Notes: a model not told the origin generated them from the letters alone. A stretch of 64,000 bases of DNA from Mytilus californianus (GCF_021869535.1 NW_026262734.1:113785588-113849587); one strand, 5' to 3'; shown: positions 23,074 to 34,444, counted from the stretch's first letter. Translations and numbers: made by a program.

Positions 23074-24099
23074 TCAACATTTACAATACGATTTCGATAA
23101 TGTCCTTCTTGCAGCCCTTATTCTTAAACAAAAAATATATGGATTTAAAGAATAAACAATGACTTGTAGAAACGTTTTAAATGTATCAATTACCACTCTG
23201 TACTTATCATCTGTACATTCATTCTTTATACCAATTGGTGCATATTGAATTGGAATAAAAAGTAATATATAAGTGATCACAAAGACAGAGGCAATTCGGG
23301 ACTGTGCTTGCTGCCCTGCAGTCTGTAGAAGATTTATAGATATTGCTCTTCTTATGACTGATGCGACCATTGCAGATATCAGAAAAACACTGAATAAAAT
23401 GTTGAAAAGTATCAAATCAATGTGTGATAAAACAAAATTCTGAAATGTTTTAGAATACTCATTTTGTACACAAGATCGAAGGTCTAAGAAACTCGATACG
23501 ACTTCCAATAAAACACAAACAAAATATACGATTAACAACGCAATACGTATATTCTTCTTTGTATTGTACAGTCTAGCCTTAAGGGGACACACCGTGAATA
23601 GAAGACGTTGACAAGCCAAAAGACATAAATGAAGTGAAATAACATTTTCAATAAATGCACTAAATTTTTGTATAAAACATCCGAAGTTTGGAACATTAAT
23701 GTTAATGATTTCAGGACATTTTGACATACTTTCAATAAATAAGATCAATCCTCTAAACAAAGATACGAACGCAAACGAACTCCTGGTTATAAAAACTGGT
23801 ACCTGAAAGTGCTGGATCATGAAAGGAAGGATTATAACTAGACAATTTCCAATCAGTATAGAGGCAACACCTGCGCCTATTACACTAATATAGATAACCT
23901 TACTTAACGTAGTGGAAAATATATTAGTAAAAGGAAAGATGACATAACAATCCTCTTGATACGTCAAATTCGTCACATTTGGCATTGCCGAGATATTTGT
24001 AATTAATTCTAGGAACTCGCCGCTATTATCATAGTCAAATATTAGAGTTTCAACTATGGATGCATTAAAGCCTTGAAGGTCATCTAAATGTATTAGCAT
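23074..24099 (-). CDS. G-protein-coupled receptor, rhodopsin-type, peptide-receptor-like (orphan)
   Basis: Intact 341-codon frame in a single exon with a seven-helix pattern. The extracellular N terminus has four N-glycosylation sequons (N12, N35, N41, N44). Helices lie at about residues 68-93 (GN with N85), 100-122, 138-168, 184-206, 222-250, 267-290 and 304-327. C141 at helix 3 and C210 in the second loop can form the usual disulfide. Helix 3 ends in CQR (R165) instead of DRY, followed by [12 protein letters not shown], which resembles invertebrate FMRFamide-type peptide receptors. Helix 6 has FIP, and helix 7 ends SLNPYIF. The cytoplasmic tail is short and basic. It would sit in the plasma membrane; ligand unknown. 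The first ATG is chosen because stops precede it closely and the following residues precede the sequons. Confidence 0.85.
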   Translation of the reverse strand: MLIHLDDLQGFNASIVETLIFDYDNSGEFLELITNISAMPNVTNLTYQEDCYVIFPFTNIFSTTLSKVIYISVIGAGVASILIGNCLVIILPFMIQHFQVPVFITRSSFAFVSLFRGLILFIESMSKCPEIININVPNFGCFIQKFSAFIENVISLHLCLLACQRLLFTVCPLKARLYNTKKNIRIALLIVYFVCVLLEVVSSFLDLRSCVQNEYSKTFQNFVLSHIDLILFNILFSVFLISAMVASVIRRAISINLLQTAGQQAQSRIASVFVITYILLFIPIQYAPIGIKNECTDDKYRVVIDTFKTFLQVIVYSLNPYIFCLRIRAARRTLSKSYCKC

Positions 24100-24156
24100 A
24101 GATAAAAAAACTATATAACAGTGGGCACGTCTCGCCTATAGTCGTCTTATCGATAA

Positions 24157-24170
24157 CCTGCAATAAAAAA
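24157..24170 (-). promoter_or_regulatory. Probable 3' splice site in the 5' leader of the receptor gene
   Basis: The minus strand reads TTTTTTATTGCAG and then GTTATCG, with AG at 24159-24158, about 60 bp before the receptor ATG. A T-rich tract followed by GCAG is a good acceptor and would join an upstream untranslated exon to the single coding exon. No upstream exon was identified. Confidence 0.45.
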
Positions 24171-24409
24171 ATATCACATCTGATGTCAGGATAATAATTT
24201 TACATTACTATCACGATTTTAGTATAACTTTATGGTAATATCGTTTTGGTGTGGCTCGGTATTTATACATCCCGCCAGTGTCCTATTGTGTTATGGTAAT
24301 TTTTGTATTCTTGTCTTTCTATTTTGTGTATATGTCTTGTCAATTGTGTCATTATTATCTTCTCTGTAGACACATTTGTTATTATAGTATTTAAGATTAT
24401 AACACAATG

Positions 24410-24700
24410 TTTACTGCTGTACCCCACTTTTTGACATTTTTACCTGTTATGTTTATTTTACTCACGCATTGTCGTCAATATAATGGAATGATACGCAACT
24501 GCCATAATATTGAGAGGTTTTGCTAGCGTTAAAACCAGGTTTAATCCTCCATTTTCTACACAAGAAAATGCATGTACCAAGTCAGGAATATGACACTTGC
24601 TTTCATTTTTTTTATGTGTCTGACCTTTGTATTTTGCCTGTTGATTGAGGACGTTCCATTTAGATTTTTTCATGGAGATCGGTATTATTGTTATTTCATT
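24410..24700 (-). repeat. Short dispersed repeat, GACTTGGTACAG core
   Basis: Plus-strand landmarks are TGCTGTACCCCAC, AAAACCAGGTTTAATCC and TGTACCAAGTCAGGAATATG, the reverse of the family core. It lies upstream of the receptor gene. Confidence 0.75.
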
Positions 24701-24939
24701 ATTTAAACTGAAATCCTTGCTAAATATTGCTGGATTGACCTAGTTAATATGTAATGTTTTGTGCAAGTGCGTTCTTTATATTTACGTCATAATATTAAGT
24801 TTATAACAATGCTCATTTATATATATCTACTTAGTAGGTTGCTTACATAATTTTGTTTTGCATATTTTTCGAAAAACAGCTGGTTAATGACATCTTTATG
24901 TGAGTTAAGAATGCATGTTCAATATTTTGGTTGCCGTAT

Positions 24940-25225
24940 ACGTTTCAGGAAATGCTTACCTTTTCGGTGCACCTGCACAGTTGTAATCACAGAAACAATC
25001 AATCAATCAATAAATCATTTGAAATATATATCTACAACATGTAGAATGAGCAATGTCACTTTAAAAGTCTAAGTCCATCATTACTGGACTGGACAAAGAA
25101 ATAACGTGACGAGTGTCGTATACGGTGCCGGAAATGCTGACCCTTCCAGAGCACCTGATTTCACTCCCGGTTTTTGGTGGAGTTCGTGGTAATTCTTTTT
25201 TTTTTAAATATTGTTGTAAATTTCT
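24940..25225 (+). repeat. Two partial copies related to the PLE-tail repeat
   Basis: TTCAGGAAATGCTTACC at about 24946 and GCCGGAAATGCTGACCCTTC at about 25127 are two versions of one segment. The second continues into AGAGCACCTGATTTCAC and GGTTTTTGGTGGAGTTCGTG, diverged from the PLE tail. Confidence 0.55.
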
Positions 25226-25469
25226 TTTTGTTTTATGAGTCTTTGTTTACTCGTCGGTTTTGATTGTTATTGTCATATTATAGAATTATGTATTGTATAT
25301 GTTGTGTACAAGTTGTAAATTTGTACAAATCATAATGTGTACAGGGATTTTGTACAAGTTATAAGTTTTTTCTTGCATTTTTTTTATTTTCTTCAAATCA
25401 TCAGTTTGCTGTTCCTAACACAAATCTGTATATTACAACCTTGCATTAAGTGTTGGTATTTTTGTTTTA

Positions 25470-25860
25470 AATACTTTTCAAAGGTACCAGGCTTATAATT
25501 TTTTCTACACCAGACGCACGTTTCGTCTATTCAAGACTTATCAGTGACGCTCGAATTTAAAAAATTGTAAGGCCAAATAAAGAAAAAAGTCGAAGAGCAT
25601 TGAGGACCCCAAATTCCAAAAAAGTTATGCCAAATACGGCTAAGGTAATCTGTGCCTTGAGGCAGAAAAATCCTTAGAATTTCGAATAACTCATAATTTT
25701 TCAAAAATTCGATTTATACAAAAACCAATATCATTGATATTTCATGTCAGCATAGAAGTGTAGACTACTGGGCTGGTAAAACCCTCGGGGACGAAACGTG
25801 TACCAGCAGAGGCCTCGAATCAGTGTTCATCAAACACTATAAATGAGAACACCTAAATGG
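25470..25860 (-). mobile_element. Hammerhead-bearing repeat unit, minus strand
   Basis: Read on the minus strand it starts near 25860 with CGTTTCGTCCCCGAGGG and CCAGCCCAGTAGTC. It passes TTAGCCGTATTTGGCATAAC and CCTCAATGCTCTTCGACTT, and ends with the hammerhead motif at 25505-25551 and AAGCCTGGTACC. The same order of blocks is spread over 26340-27180 on the other strand. It fits hammerhead-carrying non-autonomous retroelements (retrozymes or PLE-derived units) known from bivalves. Confidence 0.65.
25505..25551 (-). ncRNA. Hammerhead ribozyme motif, one core mutation
   Basis: The minus strand gives GCGTCA (stem I), CTGATAA (box 1, normally CUGAUGA), GTCTTGAATAGAC (stem II with perfect GUCU/AGAC pairing), GAAAC, GTGCGTC and TGGTGT. 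Stem I pairs with G-U wobbles. Only the G-to-A change in box 1 departs from the catalytic core. Confidence 0.7.
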
Positions 25861-26501
25861 TTTAAGTTCTATCTTTTTTCACAATTATACCATAATCATG
25901 TCCATAAATAAACCTGTTTGTAGATTTATGATTTATTTTTATCAATGCTGAATATAAGGATCTAATATGTAGTTAGTGAAATAGGAAACACAAAAATAAG
26001 CATATTGAAATACTGTGTGCTTGTATCATTCATTTGTGTTAAGAGGTTTACAAAACACTGATAAATCGTACTTAATGTTACATATTGTATCATAGATATT
26101 ATTGTTTCAGAAAGGAATAAAACATACTTATTGTAAAAATAAAACAATAATATTCTGAACCAAACGTTATCAGTATACAGTGAAAACTGTCTAAACTGAA
26201 CCTCTTCTGGACTTAAGATTTTGTTCGGTTTCGGTAGATGTTAGGTTTTATCAGGTTCACATCCAATAACATTTGATATGACTGGACTTAAGAACATTTT
26301 TGATTTATACAGGTTTTAAGTTCATTGTCTTGATTTAGAAATTTACAATTTTAAAGTTTTAAATTATTCGAAATGCTACGGATTTTTTACCCCAGGCACA
26401 AATTGCCTTAGCTGTATTTGGCATAACTTTTTTTGAATTTTGGATCCTCAATGCTCTTCAACTTTCTTCTTTATTTGGCCTTACAATGATTTGGATGATT
26501 C

Positions 26502-26548
26502 ATACGACACTGATGAGTCTTATAAAGGCGAAACGCGCGTCTGGAAGA
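26502..26548 (+). ncRNA. Hammerhead ribozyme motif, intact core
   Basis: CTGATGA at 26510-26516, stem II GTCTTATAAAGGC (GUC pairs with GGC through a wobble), GAAA at 26530-26533, and CGCGCGTC at 26534-26541 with the UC cleavage position. All core boxes are present. Stem I (TACGACA against TGGAAGA) pairs poorly, so activity is doubtful. Confidence 0.7.
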
Positions 26549-27002
26549 AACCAGAAAAAGGTAGCGTAATTTCCTTTTCTCAGTCGAAAAACCAGCTGAT
26601 ATGAAACAAAAGAAATGGAACTCTTGACTGGAGAAGGTAAAAAAGGTCACCAAGATCGTTTACGACTGTTTCTATGGCCTTGAAACGTTAATTGCGTTTT
26701 CACAATTTAATATTTTGTCGTTTGAAATATTGTTGATACCCATATAAGAGTACGGTTTAAAAAGATATCTTATAACTTTTTTAAGATTAAGACGTATTTT
26801 CGTAAAAGAGCCAATTAGGGTAGGTACAACAACAAGTGGATAAATAAAATACATAGGCATACAGTTTGCCGAAAAAAATTCCGTAGAAAGATAACGGATT
26901 GATCTTGTGAAAGCATAAATTTTCCTTTCTGCCCCCGGCTTCAATATTTAGAAAATGCCCTTCAACTTTGTACTTTCTTTGTCCTTTCAATTATTTTGAT
27001 TC

Positions 27003-27045
27003 GAGCGTCACTGATGAGGTTTGTTTAGACGAAACGCGCGTAAAA
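27003..27045 (+). ncRNA. Hammerhead ribozyme motif, 3' side damaged
   Basis: GCGTCA stem I strand, CTGATGA at 27011-27017, GGTTTGTTTAGAC (stem II weakened), GAAA at 27031-27034, then CGCGCG. The next bases are TAAAAAAA, so the cleavage triplet and the second stem I strand are lost. Confidence 0.65.
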
Positions 27046-27450
27046 AAATATAAGCCTGGTTACCTAGTTCTGATTTGTATTTACAACCTCTGAATCGACG
27101 CCTCTGATGGTGGACGTTTCGTTCCCGTGGATATCACCAGCCCATTAGTCAACACTTTGATTAGTGTAAACCTTTGTGATGAGTCATCAAGGTATGGTAG
27201 GAGTGTTTGAATGATACTTATTAAAGCTTCTTTCTACTTCAAATGAACCAATTTTAATTTTTTTTATCATACTGGTATTTTTTTAAGGTAATAGTTCATT
27301 CATTTTTTCAATAGTAATTAATCTTGTTATCCATACAATATACTTAAAAGCAAAGTGGGACCGCCGTGTACTTGCAAACTCCTTAATTTTAACCTAAAGC
27401 CATTACAGACAGACTTTGCAAGTGGATAAAAGAAATACATATCTTCTATT

Positions 27451-27480
27451 TGTGTGTGTGTGCGTGTGTGTGTGTGTTTG
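27451..27480. repeat. (TG)n microsatellite
   Basis: About 28 bp of TG/GT dinucleotides with one C interruption. Confidence 0.9.
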
Positions 27481-27489
27481 TTTTATCTA

Positions 27490-29035
27490 GAATAATTGCT
27501 CTTAAACTTCTGAAAATTTCTAGTCTGCCCTCCGAGGAAATAATTAAATACATTTTTTAAGTGTTTTATTGAACTTTCGTAAATCGCTAATGAGAACCAA
27601 CAAGACAGCAATATTCAATAAACTAAAGACCTCAAAGTCCATTATATGATGTGTAATAGATAGCAGATACATGTATCTTTTCGATAAAACTTTTGAGCAA
27701 AGATCGCAATAGTACCATATGAATTAATCCAGGACTTTTTGAGACATATATGGCAGCGCGTCATGATTGGAAATAGTGAGTTTTATCAAGTTCAATTTAT
27801 TAATTGGAATAATGGGAGATAATTTTGACGAAGTAGTACTCTGTCTGTTCTGATTTAAAATCTTATCGAAATCAAGATTATACACTTTAAAATATTCATT
27901 TCATATTTATTTATCAAACATACAAGTGCATATTTTTGTTGGCCATTTACATTATTCATCAAATTTATGGCATAACAATCTAATTTACCAAATTATCATA
28001 ATTTTGAAATCTATCATTATTTTTTTTAAATAATCTATGATAACAGAATTTTGGTTAAAGGACATATTTTTTTACAATATTATAACGAATTATTCATAAT
28101 TCATGCCTTGAATTCCGTTGAAGTTGGCATTGCAATTGTCCATTTTCAATTGCCCTCCTTGGATTGTCAATCTTCTGGTTTATGAATAACTTCAATGTTC
28201 TGTAATATAGTGTAAATCGTTGCTGAAAAGATATTATACAATAATTAAATAGAAATATGAGACAAGCGTAACAATTGTTTTGTTGTTATGCATTCAATTT
28301 TTGAATTGTTCAACATAATCATACTTGTGTGGTTTGTATTGAGTCAAATTTGTATGATTTGTATTTTTGTGAATTGTATACTTACATGGATACCCCCATC
28401 GAAAGTTATGTTTAACGTTTAGTTGTGTTTCTGTATTTGTCTATATACATTAAAATTCAGTACTTTGTTAGGTAAAGATTAAACAAAGAAGCTATTTCGC
28501 TGGTGTATAGGCTGATATGGCTTTATTTAATGCATCATCTCTCATTTTAAATACACACACTTCAGTCAGTTATTTAGTCTTTTGGTTGGTTTGTTGTCTA
28601 TTCCAACATTAAGCATTTCCATCATTATTATATTAAAACAAATCAATACACATGGAAACAAATATACTAGTTGCCAAATGCCGTTTGACACTGTGATTAG
28701 AATTTTTACACGAGCTGTAACTAATAGATTTTGAACACTAATAAATTACACATATCTAATAAAAAACACGTTAATTGATGAACGTAATAAGGATGTTTAT
28801 TGAAAAAAAATAACTATCTCTATCAAAAGATTGAAGCCTAACAAAACAACACCTATAGCTAATAGATGTGGAACCCTACTATAATAATAACATCATGAAA
28901 AGAAAATCATAGCTTGTATTGTTCTTCATTGACAATGAAAATTAATTTCCGTCAAAATAGAAACAACTTTTTAATTGTGTACCTTCAATATATTCGTCAA
29001 CAAAGAAGCAACTTAATAAATATTCTAATGCAACA
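27490..29035. other. No supported gene
   Basis: AT-rich, stop-dense sequence with no recognisable repeat or coding signal. Confidence 0.6.
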
Positions 29036-29410
29036 TTGTTTGTAACGTTAACTTTGATAGGATAACGTCAAAAGTTGTCATGGCATTAATTTACAATTGA
29101 TGTTATAAATCATGGGCGCATGCGCAGACGACGTATGTATGATGTAACGTTGTTTTCTGTCAGTTTCATTCGAAAGGAGATACCACTATTGTATTTTAGC
29201 GAAAAAATCACCAATTGATGCCGTCGAATCTTAAAATACAATACAGTTATCTCCTAAGTGTACCCGCATTTTGTTTGTCAAAAGAGAAGCAACTTTTTTA
29301 AATGTATACCTTCATTGTGTCCGTCAAATGAGAATTAACTTATTAAATATTATAATGCAACATCGTTTGTTACGTTCATTTTCATTTGATAACGTCACAT
29401 ATTTTCCATC
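29036..29410. repeat. Repeat with internal inverted arms, left of a PLE
   Basis: GCAACATTGTTTGTAACGTT (about 29030) and GCAACATCGTTTGTTACGTT (about 29356) are diverged copies of one segment. Inside, GGAGATA..ATTGTATTTTA (29176-29203) is mirrored by TAAAATACAAT..TATCTCC (29232-29256). GATGTTATAAA and CTGTCAGTTTCATT here recur at 31210-31300, on the other side of the PLE. Confidence 0.6.
29115..29126. promoter_or_regulatory. NRF-1-like palindrome
   Basis: GGCGCATGCGCA matches the palindromic consensus of the animal factor NRF-1 and stands out in AT-rich surroundings. It is unassigned to any gene and may only be part of the repeat. Confidence 0.3.
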
Positions 29411-29429
29411 AATTCCATCAATCCTAAAT

Positions 29430-30890
29430 CCATAAATTGGAAATACAACTTCAAAATGCTGATGGATTCAGTCGAGGATTATGCCAGGCAATGGGCTAAA
29501 CGCGAGAAGGAAGACGTATATACTCTTTTTGAATGGTCTAAGGCTGTGATATCGTTGATACAATTCCGAATTAAGAAACGTAATGGGTCTATCAATACCC
29601 ACGCTACGTCAATTTTTAAAGACCCAAATGTTGCAAAACACTTGTCCTACCTCCATGACAGATATGTTGTTGTCCCCGCAGACACTTACCAAAGAGGAAA
29701 TCCTGGATAATCAAAGGTCTGTTCTATGTTCCTTTGGAATTTCAACCAAAGATGAAGAACTGGATCTTAGATCACTGTATTGGATACCTAAACTACATAA
29801 GTGTCCTTACAAACAACGGTATATTGCTGGGTCTTCCAAGTGCTCCACGAAACCTCTTTCTAAATTATAAACATCTATGTTATCAGCAATCAAAGCCGGG
29901 CTCCAAAGTTACTTTGAAACTGCCTATTCTAGAGGTGGCGTGAATCAGATGTGAATACGAATAAATTCCAAAGATCTTTTAGAGTACATACACTCTAAGA
30001 TTCTCTAATCTTGCAATAGTATTAAAACATTTGACTTTTCAACACTTTACACAAGTATTCCCCGTTCCTAACTTAAAGACAAATTGAAAGAGTTGGTATT
30101 ACTTTGTTTAATTAAAAAGAATGGCGAAGTATCTTGTCCTGGGGATGGATAAATCCTACTTTGTCAAGAATCACTCTGATTCAAACAAAAAATACTCTGA
30201 AACAGACATTATCAAGATGCTTGATTTCTTGATTGACAACATATTTGTTACGTTTGGAGGACGTGTTTTTCAATAGACTGTCGGAATTCCAATGGGAATC
30301 AAATGTGCTCCTCTTCTTGCCGACTTGTTTCTTTATTAGTATGAGGCTGACTTCATACAGGAATTTCTTCGGCAGAAAGATAAGAAGTTAGCAATATCCT
30401 TTAATTTTACGTTCCGCTATATAGATGATGTTCCCTCACTAAATAATACAAAATTTGGTGACTATGTTGAACGAATCTATCCCATCGAACTAGAGATAAA
30501 GGATACTACAGATACAGTTAAGTCTGCCTCATATCTTGACTTGCATCTAGAAATTGACAATGAGGGTCGGTTGAAAACAAAACTTTACGACAAAAGAGAT
30601 GATTTCAGCTTCCCAATTGTGAACTTTCCATTTCTATGTAGCAACTTTCCAGCAGCGCCTGCATACGGATTATATATCTCCCGATTGATACAATATTCCC
30701 GGGCTTGTATTTCCTATCATGATTTCCTTGATAGAGGATTGCTACTCAAAAGGAAGCTATTAAACCAAGAGTTCCAAATGGCGAAGTTGAAATCATTCCT
30801 TCGTAAATTTTACGGACGCCATCACGAGTTGGTTGACCGTTATGGAATAACCGTTTCACAGATGATATCGGATATGTTCATTATGTCGTA
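29430..30890 (+). pseudogene. PLE reverse transcriptase, broken
   Basis: It begins at NWKYNFKMLMDSVEDYARQW (about 29436-29495) and changes frame near 29690. It continues with LRSLYWIPKLHKCPYKQRYI (about 29766-29825), then FSTLYTSIPRS near 30036. Next come FVTFGGRVFQ, a stop, and TVGIPMGIKCAPLLADLF at about 30278-30331. The catalytic motif YIDD is at 30418-30429. The last 116 codons (30541-30888) are open and read LYDKRDDFSFPIVNFPF and GLYISRLIQYSRACISY. Stops and frameshifts before that make it inactive, although both palm aspartates remain. Confidence 0.85.
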
Positions 30891-31195
30891 ACTACAGTAC
30901 CCTTCCCTTTTCACGAATGTGACCTACCGAATTAGACTATTTACCGGATTTGTAATAACATAAGCAACACGACGGGTGCCACATTTCGAGCAGGATCTGC
31001 TTACCCTTCCGGAGCACCTGAGATCACCACCAGTTTTTGGTAGGGTTCATGTTGCTTAGTCTTTAGTTTTCTATGTTGTGTCTTCTGTACAAAAATTTGT
31101 CTGTTTCTCTTTTTATATTTAGCCATGGCGCTGTCAGTTTATTTTTAATCTAAGAGTTTGACTCTCTCTCTGGTATCTTTCGTCCCTCTTCGTTG
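29430..31195 (+). mobile_element. Penelope-like element, 5'-truncated, with 3' tail
   Basis: RT coding sequence runs from about 29430 to 30890, followed by a non-coding tail to about 31195. The tail holds GCAACACGACGGGTGCCAC, CTTACCCTTCCGGAGCACC and the common end ATCTTTCGTCCCTCTT. The endonuclease is absent, so the copy is 5'-truncated at the RT start. It links the dispersed tail repeats to their parent element. Confidence 0.85.
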
Positions 31196-31335
31196 CATCA
31201 AATCACAATTGATGTTATAAAAAGGTGTGCGCAAGAGCAAACAACGTATGACAGATTTTAAATGTATGATTAAACGATGTTTCTGTCAGTTTCATTAGAT
31301 TAGAATGGAAATAGCTATATTGTATTCTAATGAAA
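31196..31335 (+). repeat. Repeat copy right of the PLE
   Basis: CAATTGATGTTATAAA and GTTTCTGTCAGTTTCATT resemble 29092-29174. The two segments bracket the PLE in the same orientation. Confidence 0.55.
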
Positions 31336-31339
31336 TTTG

Positions 31340-32480
31340 TTTGTAACGACAATTTTAATTGGACGTTGACAAATATTTTGAAGGGGTAAATTCCACGTTC
31401 TACCAGTCCGTAACTAAGAAAGCCACTATTTTGAATTCCGATTTTTTAAATATTTTATTTCTCACAAAATAAACATGAAAATCACAATTTGAGACTCACA
31501 ATCCTCTTTATGTCAACGTTGAAACCCTTCTGAAACGTATGAAAGGTATGAATATGTCCAGTGTTTATGTTTGACATTGTGAGTATACATATGACGTCAC
31601 ATTGTATAATTGCTAAAGACAATGCAACAGTTTCGCGGACTTGTCATTTATGTAATTTTACGCCAAAATATTTATTAAATGGTATTTATTTTAATAAGCT
31701 GCATTAGAATGGAGGTAATTGTATTGTATTTTAAGCTTATGTTTCCTTTTCGATCGTTTCATTTTCTTGGAATTTTACAACTTTTGTCTCTTTGACAATT
31801 GAATCATTTTTATTCTTATTTCAATTAGTTTCCAAGTTTTTTTCTTCATACATTTTAAATATTTTGATGATTTTGTTTTAATCAATCGATCAAAATATAC
31901 ACTTTTTGTAAAAATAATATCATGATATTCATAATTGACGTCACAAAGTAAATCGGGTTTTAGATATTCTAAAATTTGACCTTGCAATATCACTTTTCTA
32001 ACCGCCGTTTTTCAGTCTACCTTCGAAAATATAGTTTAGCATGTGAATTTCCCTGAACGAAACTAATTCGTTGAAAGATACGAATAAATAATATTTTTCA
32101 TATATTACTAGACTGTGATGAGAAGGGAAATTAACAGGAAGATCAAAGGAAAATTCGTAAATAAACGATAATCTGTATTATCACTATTTCTTATCTTTTG
32201 CTTTGATCTTTTTGTGTAATAAATTTGATTGTTAAGCGACTTGAAATATGAATTGTTTCATTACATCAAGTGTTGTGTACGATGTTTCGAATTCGAGAAA
32301 ATAAACCCATTTAATTTTAAAACTAGTAAATTTCATCCTTTGCTATTTAAAGTTTAACTATCAGGATTAGAGAAATATCATTTATTTGCATGTTATGAAA
32401 TGGTGGAATAAGTTTCGCTCATTAATGTTAGACTATAGCTATACAAAATTAATTCTACCTTTCCATTGATCGAAAAAGTA
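31340..32480. other. No supported gene
   Basis: AT-rich. A 72-codon minus frame (31775-31993) lacks any recognisable domain. AATGGAGGTAATTGTATTGT near 31708 resembles an arm of the repeat at 29176. Confidence 0.55.
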
Positions 32481-32489
32481 AATCACAAC

Positions 32490-32730
32490 AATACTGAACT
32501 GCGAGGAAAATTCAAAACGGAAAGTTCCTAATGAAATGGCAAAATCAAATGATAAAACACATCAAACGAATGGACAACAATTATCATATTCCTTACATGG
32601 TACAGGCATTTTTAAATGTAGATACTGGTGGATTGAACGTGTTTTTTTAGCGCTAAACCTCTCACTTGTATGACAATCGCATCAAACTTCTTTATATTTA
32701 CAACGATGCGTGAACAAAACAGACATATGG
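32490..32730 (+). repeat. Short dispersed repeat, GACTTGGTACAG family
   Basis: GCGAGGAAAATTCAAAACGG, ACGAATGGACAACAATTATC and TGGTACAGGCATTTTTAAAT are followed by AACCTCTCACTTGTATGACA and CAACGATGCGTGAACAAAAC. It aligns block by block with 52935-53235. Confidence 0.8.
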
Positions 32731-33345
32731 CGTAATTTTTTTTCAAAGTTGATGTTTTTCGAAAAAGTGTTCAACATTTCACAGCGATTTTATACTTTTA
32801 CCTTAGTTTAAACCTACTTACTTACTTTTACCTTAAATATCATCCTTTATTTTTATTAACTATGTATTTGCATTGTAGCACATATCAAATGTATTCGTTC
32901 ATTGTGTGTTAATTTGTGTTACTACGTTTTTTGATTGAGATAAGCCTTCTAATTGATATTTTATAGTGTGTCTTTCTGGTGACCATGGCATCAGCTTATA
33001 TGATGGATTAAGTCTAGGATTACTAGTGGAAATCAGGGAATTTTGAAACACCCGAAATATTAAAAGAAAATTGGTAATTTATTTACATAAAAATAAGTAT
33101 TAAATCACATTCGATATCAAAGTCAATCATACTTTTGTTTGAATGTACTGAAAATAATTCTGCGTAGACACATACATTTATGTTACAAATTACAATTAAC
33201 ATTTAATCAGATTGTCATACTTCAACCTTTAAAAAATCAAATATATATTATGAAAATTGAAAAAAAAATTGTCCACGCTGTGCACAAACTGTGAAAAAAA
33301 ACCAAAAGACTTATTATGCACTATATATCATATTTAACAAATTTA

Positions 33346-33456
33346 ACGTATTTTGCCAATTAAGACGTCAAATTGTTCAAAAATGTATATAAAACATATA
33401 TATATATATATATGTCATTTTGGACAATTTGATGTCTTAATCGACAAAATATGTAA
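33346..33456. repeat. Long imperfect palindrome around (TA)n
   Basis: The arm 33346-33386 (AATTAAGACGTCAAATTGTT) is mirrored by 33414-33456 (GACAATTTGATGTCTTAAT). About ten TA dinucleotides lie between, at 33393-33412. The arms differ at only a few places over ~40 bp, so the DNA could form a cruciform or a small non-autonomous element. Confidence 0.8.
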
Positions 33457-34277
33457 CAAATTGATAACTTTCCGATATTAAACTGAAAGACAGAGATTCG
33501 GATAGAAAACAAAACAAATGAAAATTGATGGTTTTTAATATAATTGAATAATAGGACATGCAACAGTTTATAAAAGGCTGCGTATCACAACTTACGTTTC
33601 ATATGCAGATTAGAACTCCAATAAGCTACCCAATTATAAATTGAATCGTCCTCAACAACGAGGAAATTATATATCCAGTGAATGAGGTTGCAAATAGAAT
33701 TTTATATACTTCTAACATGGCAACACCTTGGTTATTGTCTTTCATGACATGTTCCATGACCTTTCTCTAGTAATATAACAAGCTAGATAATTTGATGATG
33801 ATGTTTTTGACAGTTTTCCTTTATTACACAAAAAATATCACTGATCATTATGGTAAAAAAACAAATAATTGGACCAGTAATTGATCGAAAAGTAAAAACG
33901 TTTATTGTTATCAAACATTAAATTCTTTGAGATATTAAAGATTGTTTACATATTGCTTAAATATCATAAACATTTTGTCAGTTTTTGTTTTTTGTATTTC
34001 GATAACTTGGCTCTTTGTACTTGATTCGTGATAAATCTTGAGTAGGAAAGTTCGAATCTAGCGTACAGAATACAAAACCTACCATTTTTAAAAATATTTT
34101 TCTCGCCTTATCTACCACTTTATTTAGAGTATTATATTTCTTTTGAGCATCCACAGGGTAATAAATAACGAATAAATAAAAACAAATATGAAAAAAAACG
34201 GTAACAACTGAATAATAGGCTCCTGATTTGGGACTGGAACAAAATACTCATCAAATGTACCAGGCTTATATGTTTGT

Positions 34278-34326
34278 CTACGCCAGACGCCAATTTCGTT
34301 TATATATAACTCATCGGTGACGCTCA
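34278..34326 (-). ncRNA. Degenerate hammerhead ribozyme motif
   Basis: The minus strand reads GCGTCA, CCGATGA (box 1 with T to C), GTTATATATAAAC (stem II pairs fully), GAAA, TTGGCGTC and TGGCGT. Stem I is perfect with a wobble; box 1 and stem III are altered. Flanks (GGATCCTCAATGC, AAGCCTGGTACATTTG) match the hammerhead repeat family. Confidence 0.6.
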
Positions 34327-34444
34327 ACAAACTGTTAGGCCAAATAAAGTAGAAAGTTGAAAAGCATTGAGGATCCAAAAATCCCTAACATGTTATGTCA
34401 GATATGAAATAATTAAACACTAATATTATGCAGCGGGGTAAAAC

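Larger units (their letters stand above)
26340..27180 (+). mobile_element. Hammerhead-bearing repeat with two hammerheads 501 bp apart
   Basis: 26380-26500 holds TTAGCTGTATTTGGCATAAC and TCCTCAATGCTCTTCAACTT, then a hammerhead at 26502-26548. About 460 bp of other sequence follow, then a second CCTTCAACTTTGTACTTTC and a hammerhead at 27003-27045, then TCGACGCCTCTGATGGTGG and CCAGCCCATTAGTC. Two same-strand ribozymes bracketing a segment is the arrangement of a dimeric or terminal-repeat structure. No gene lies between them. Confidence 0.65.
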
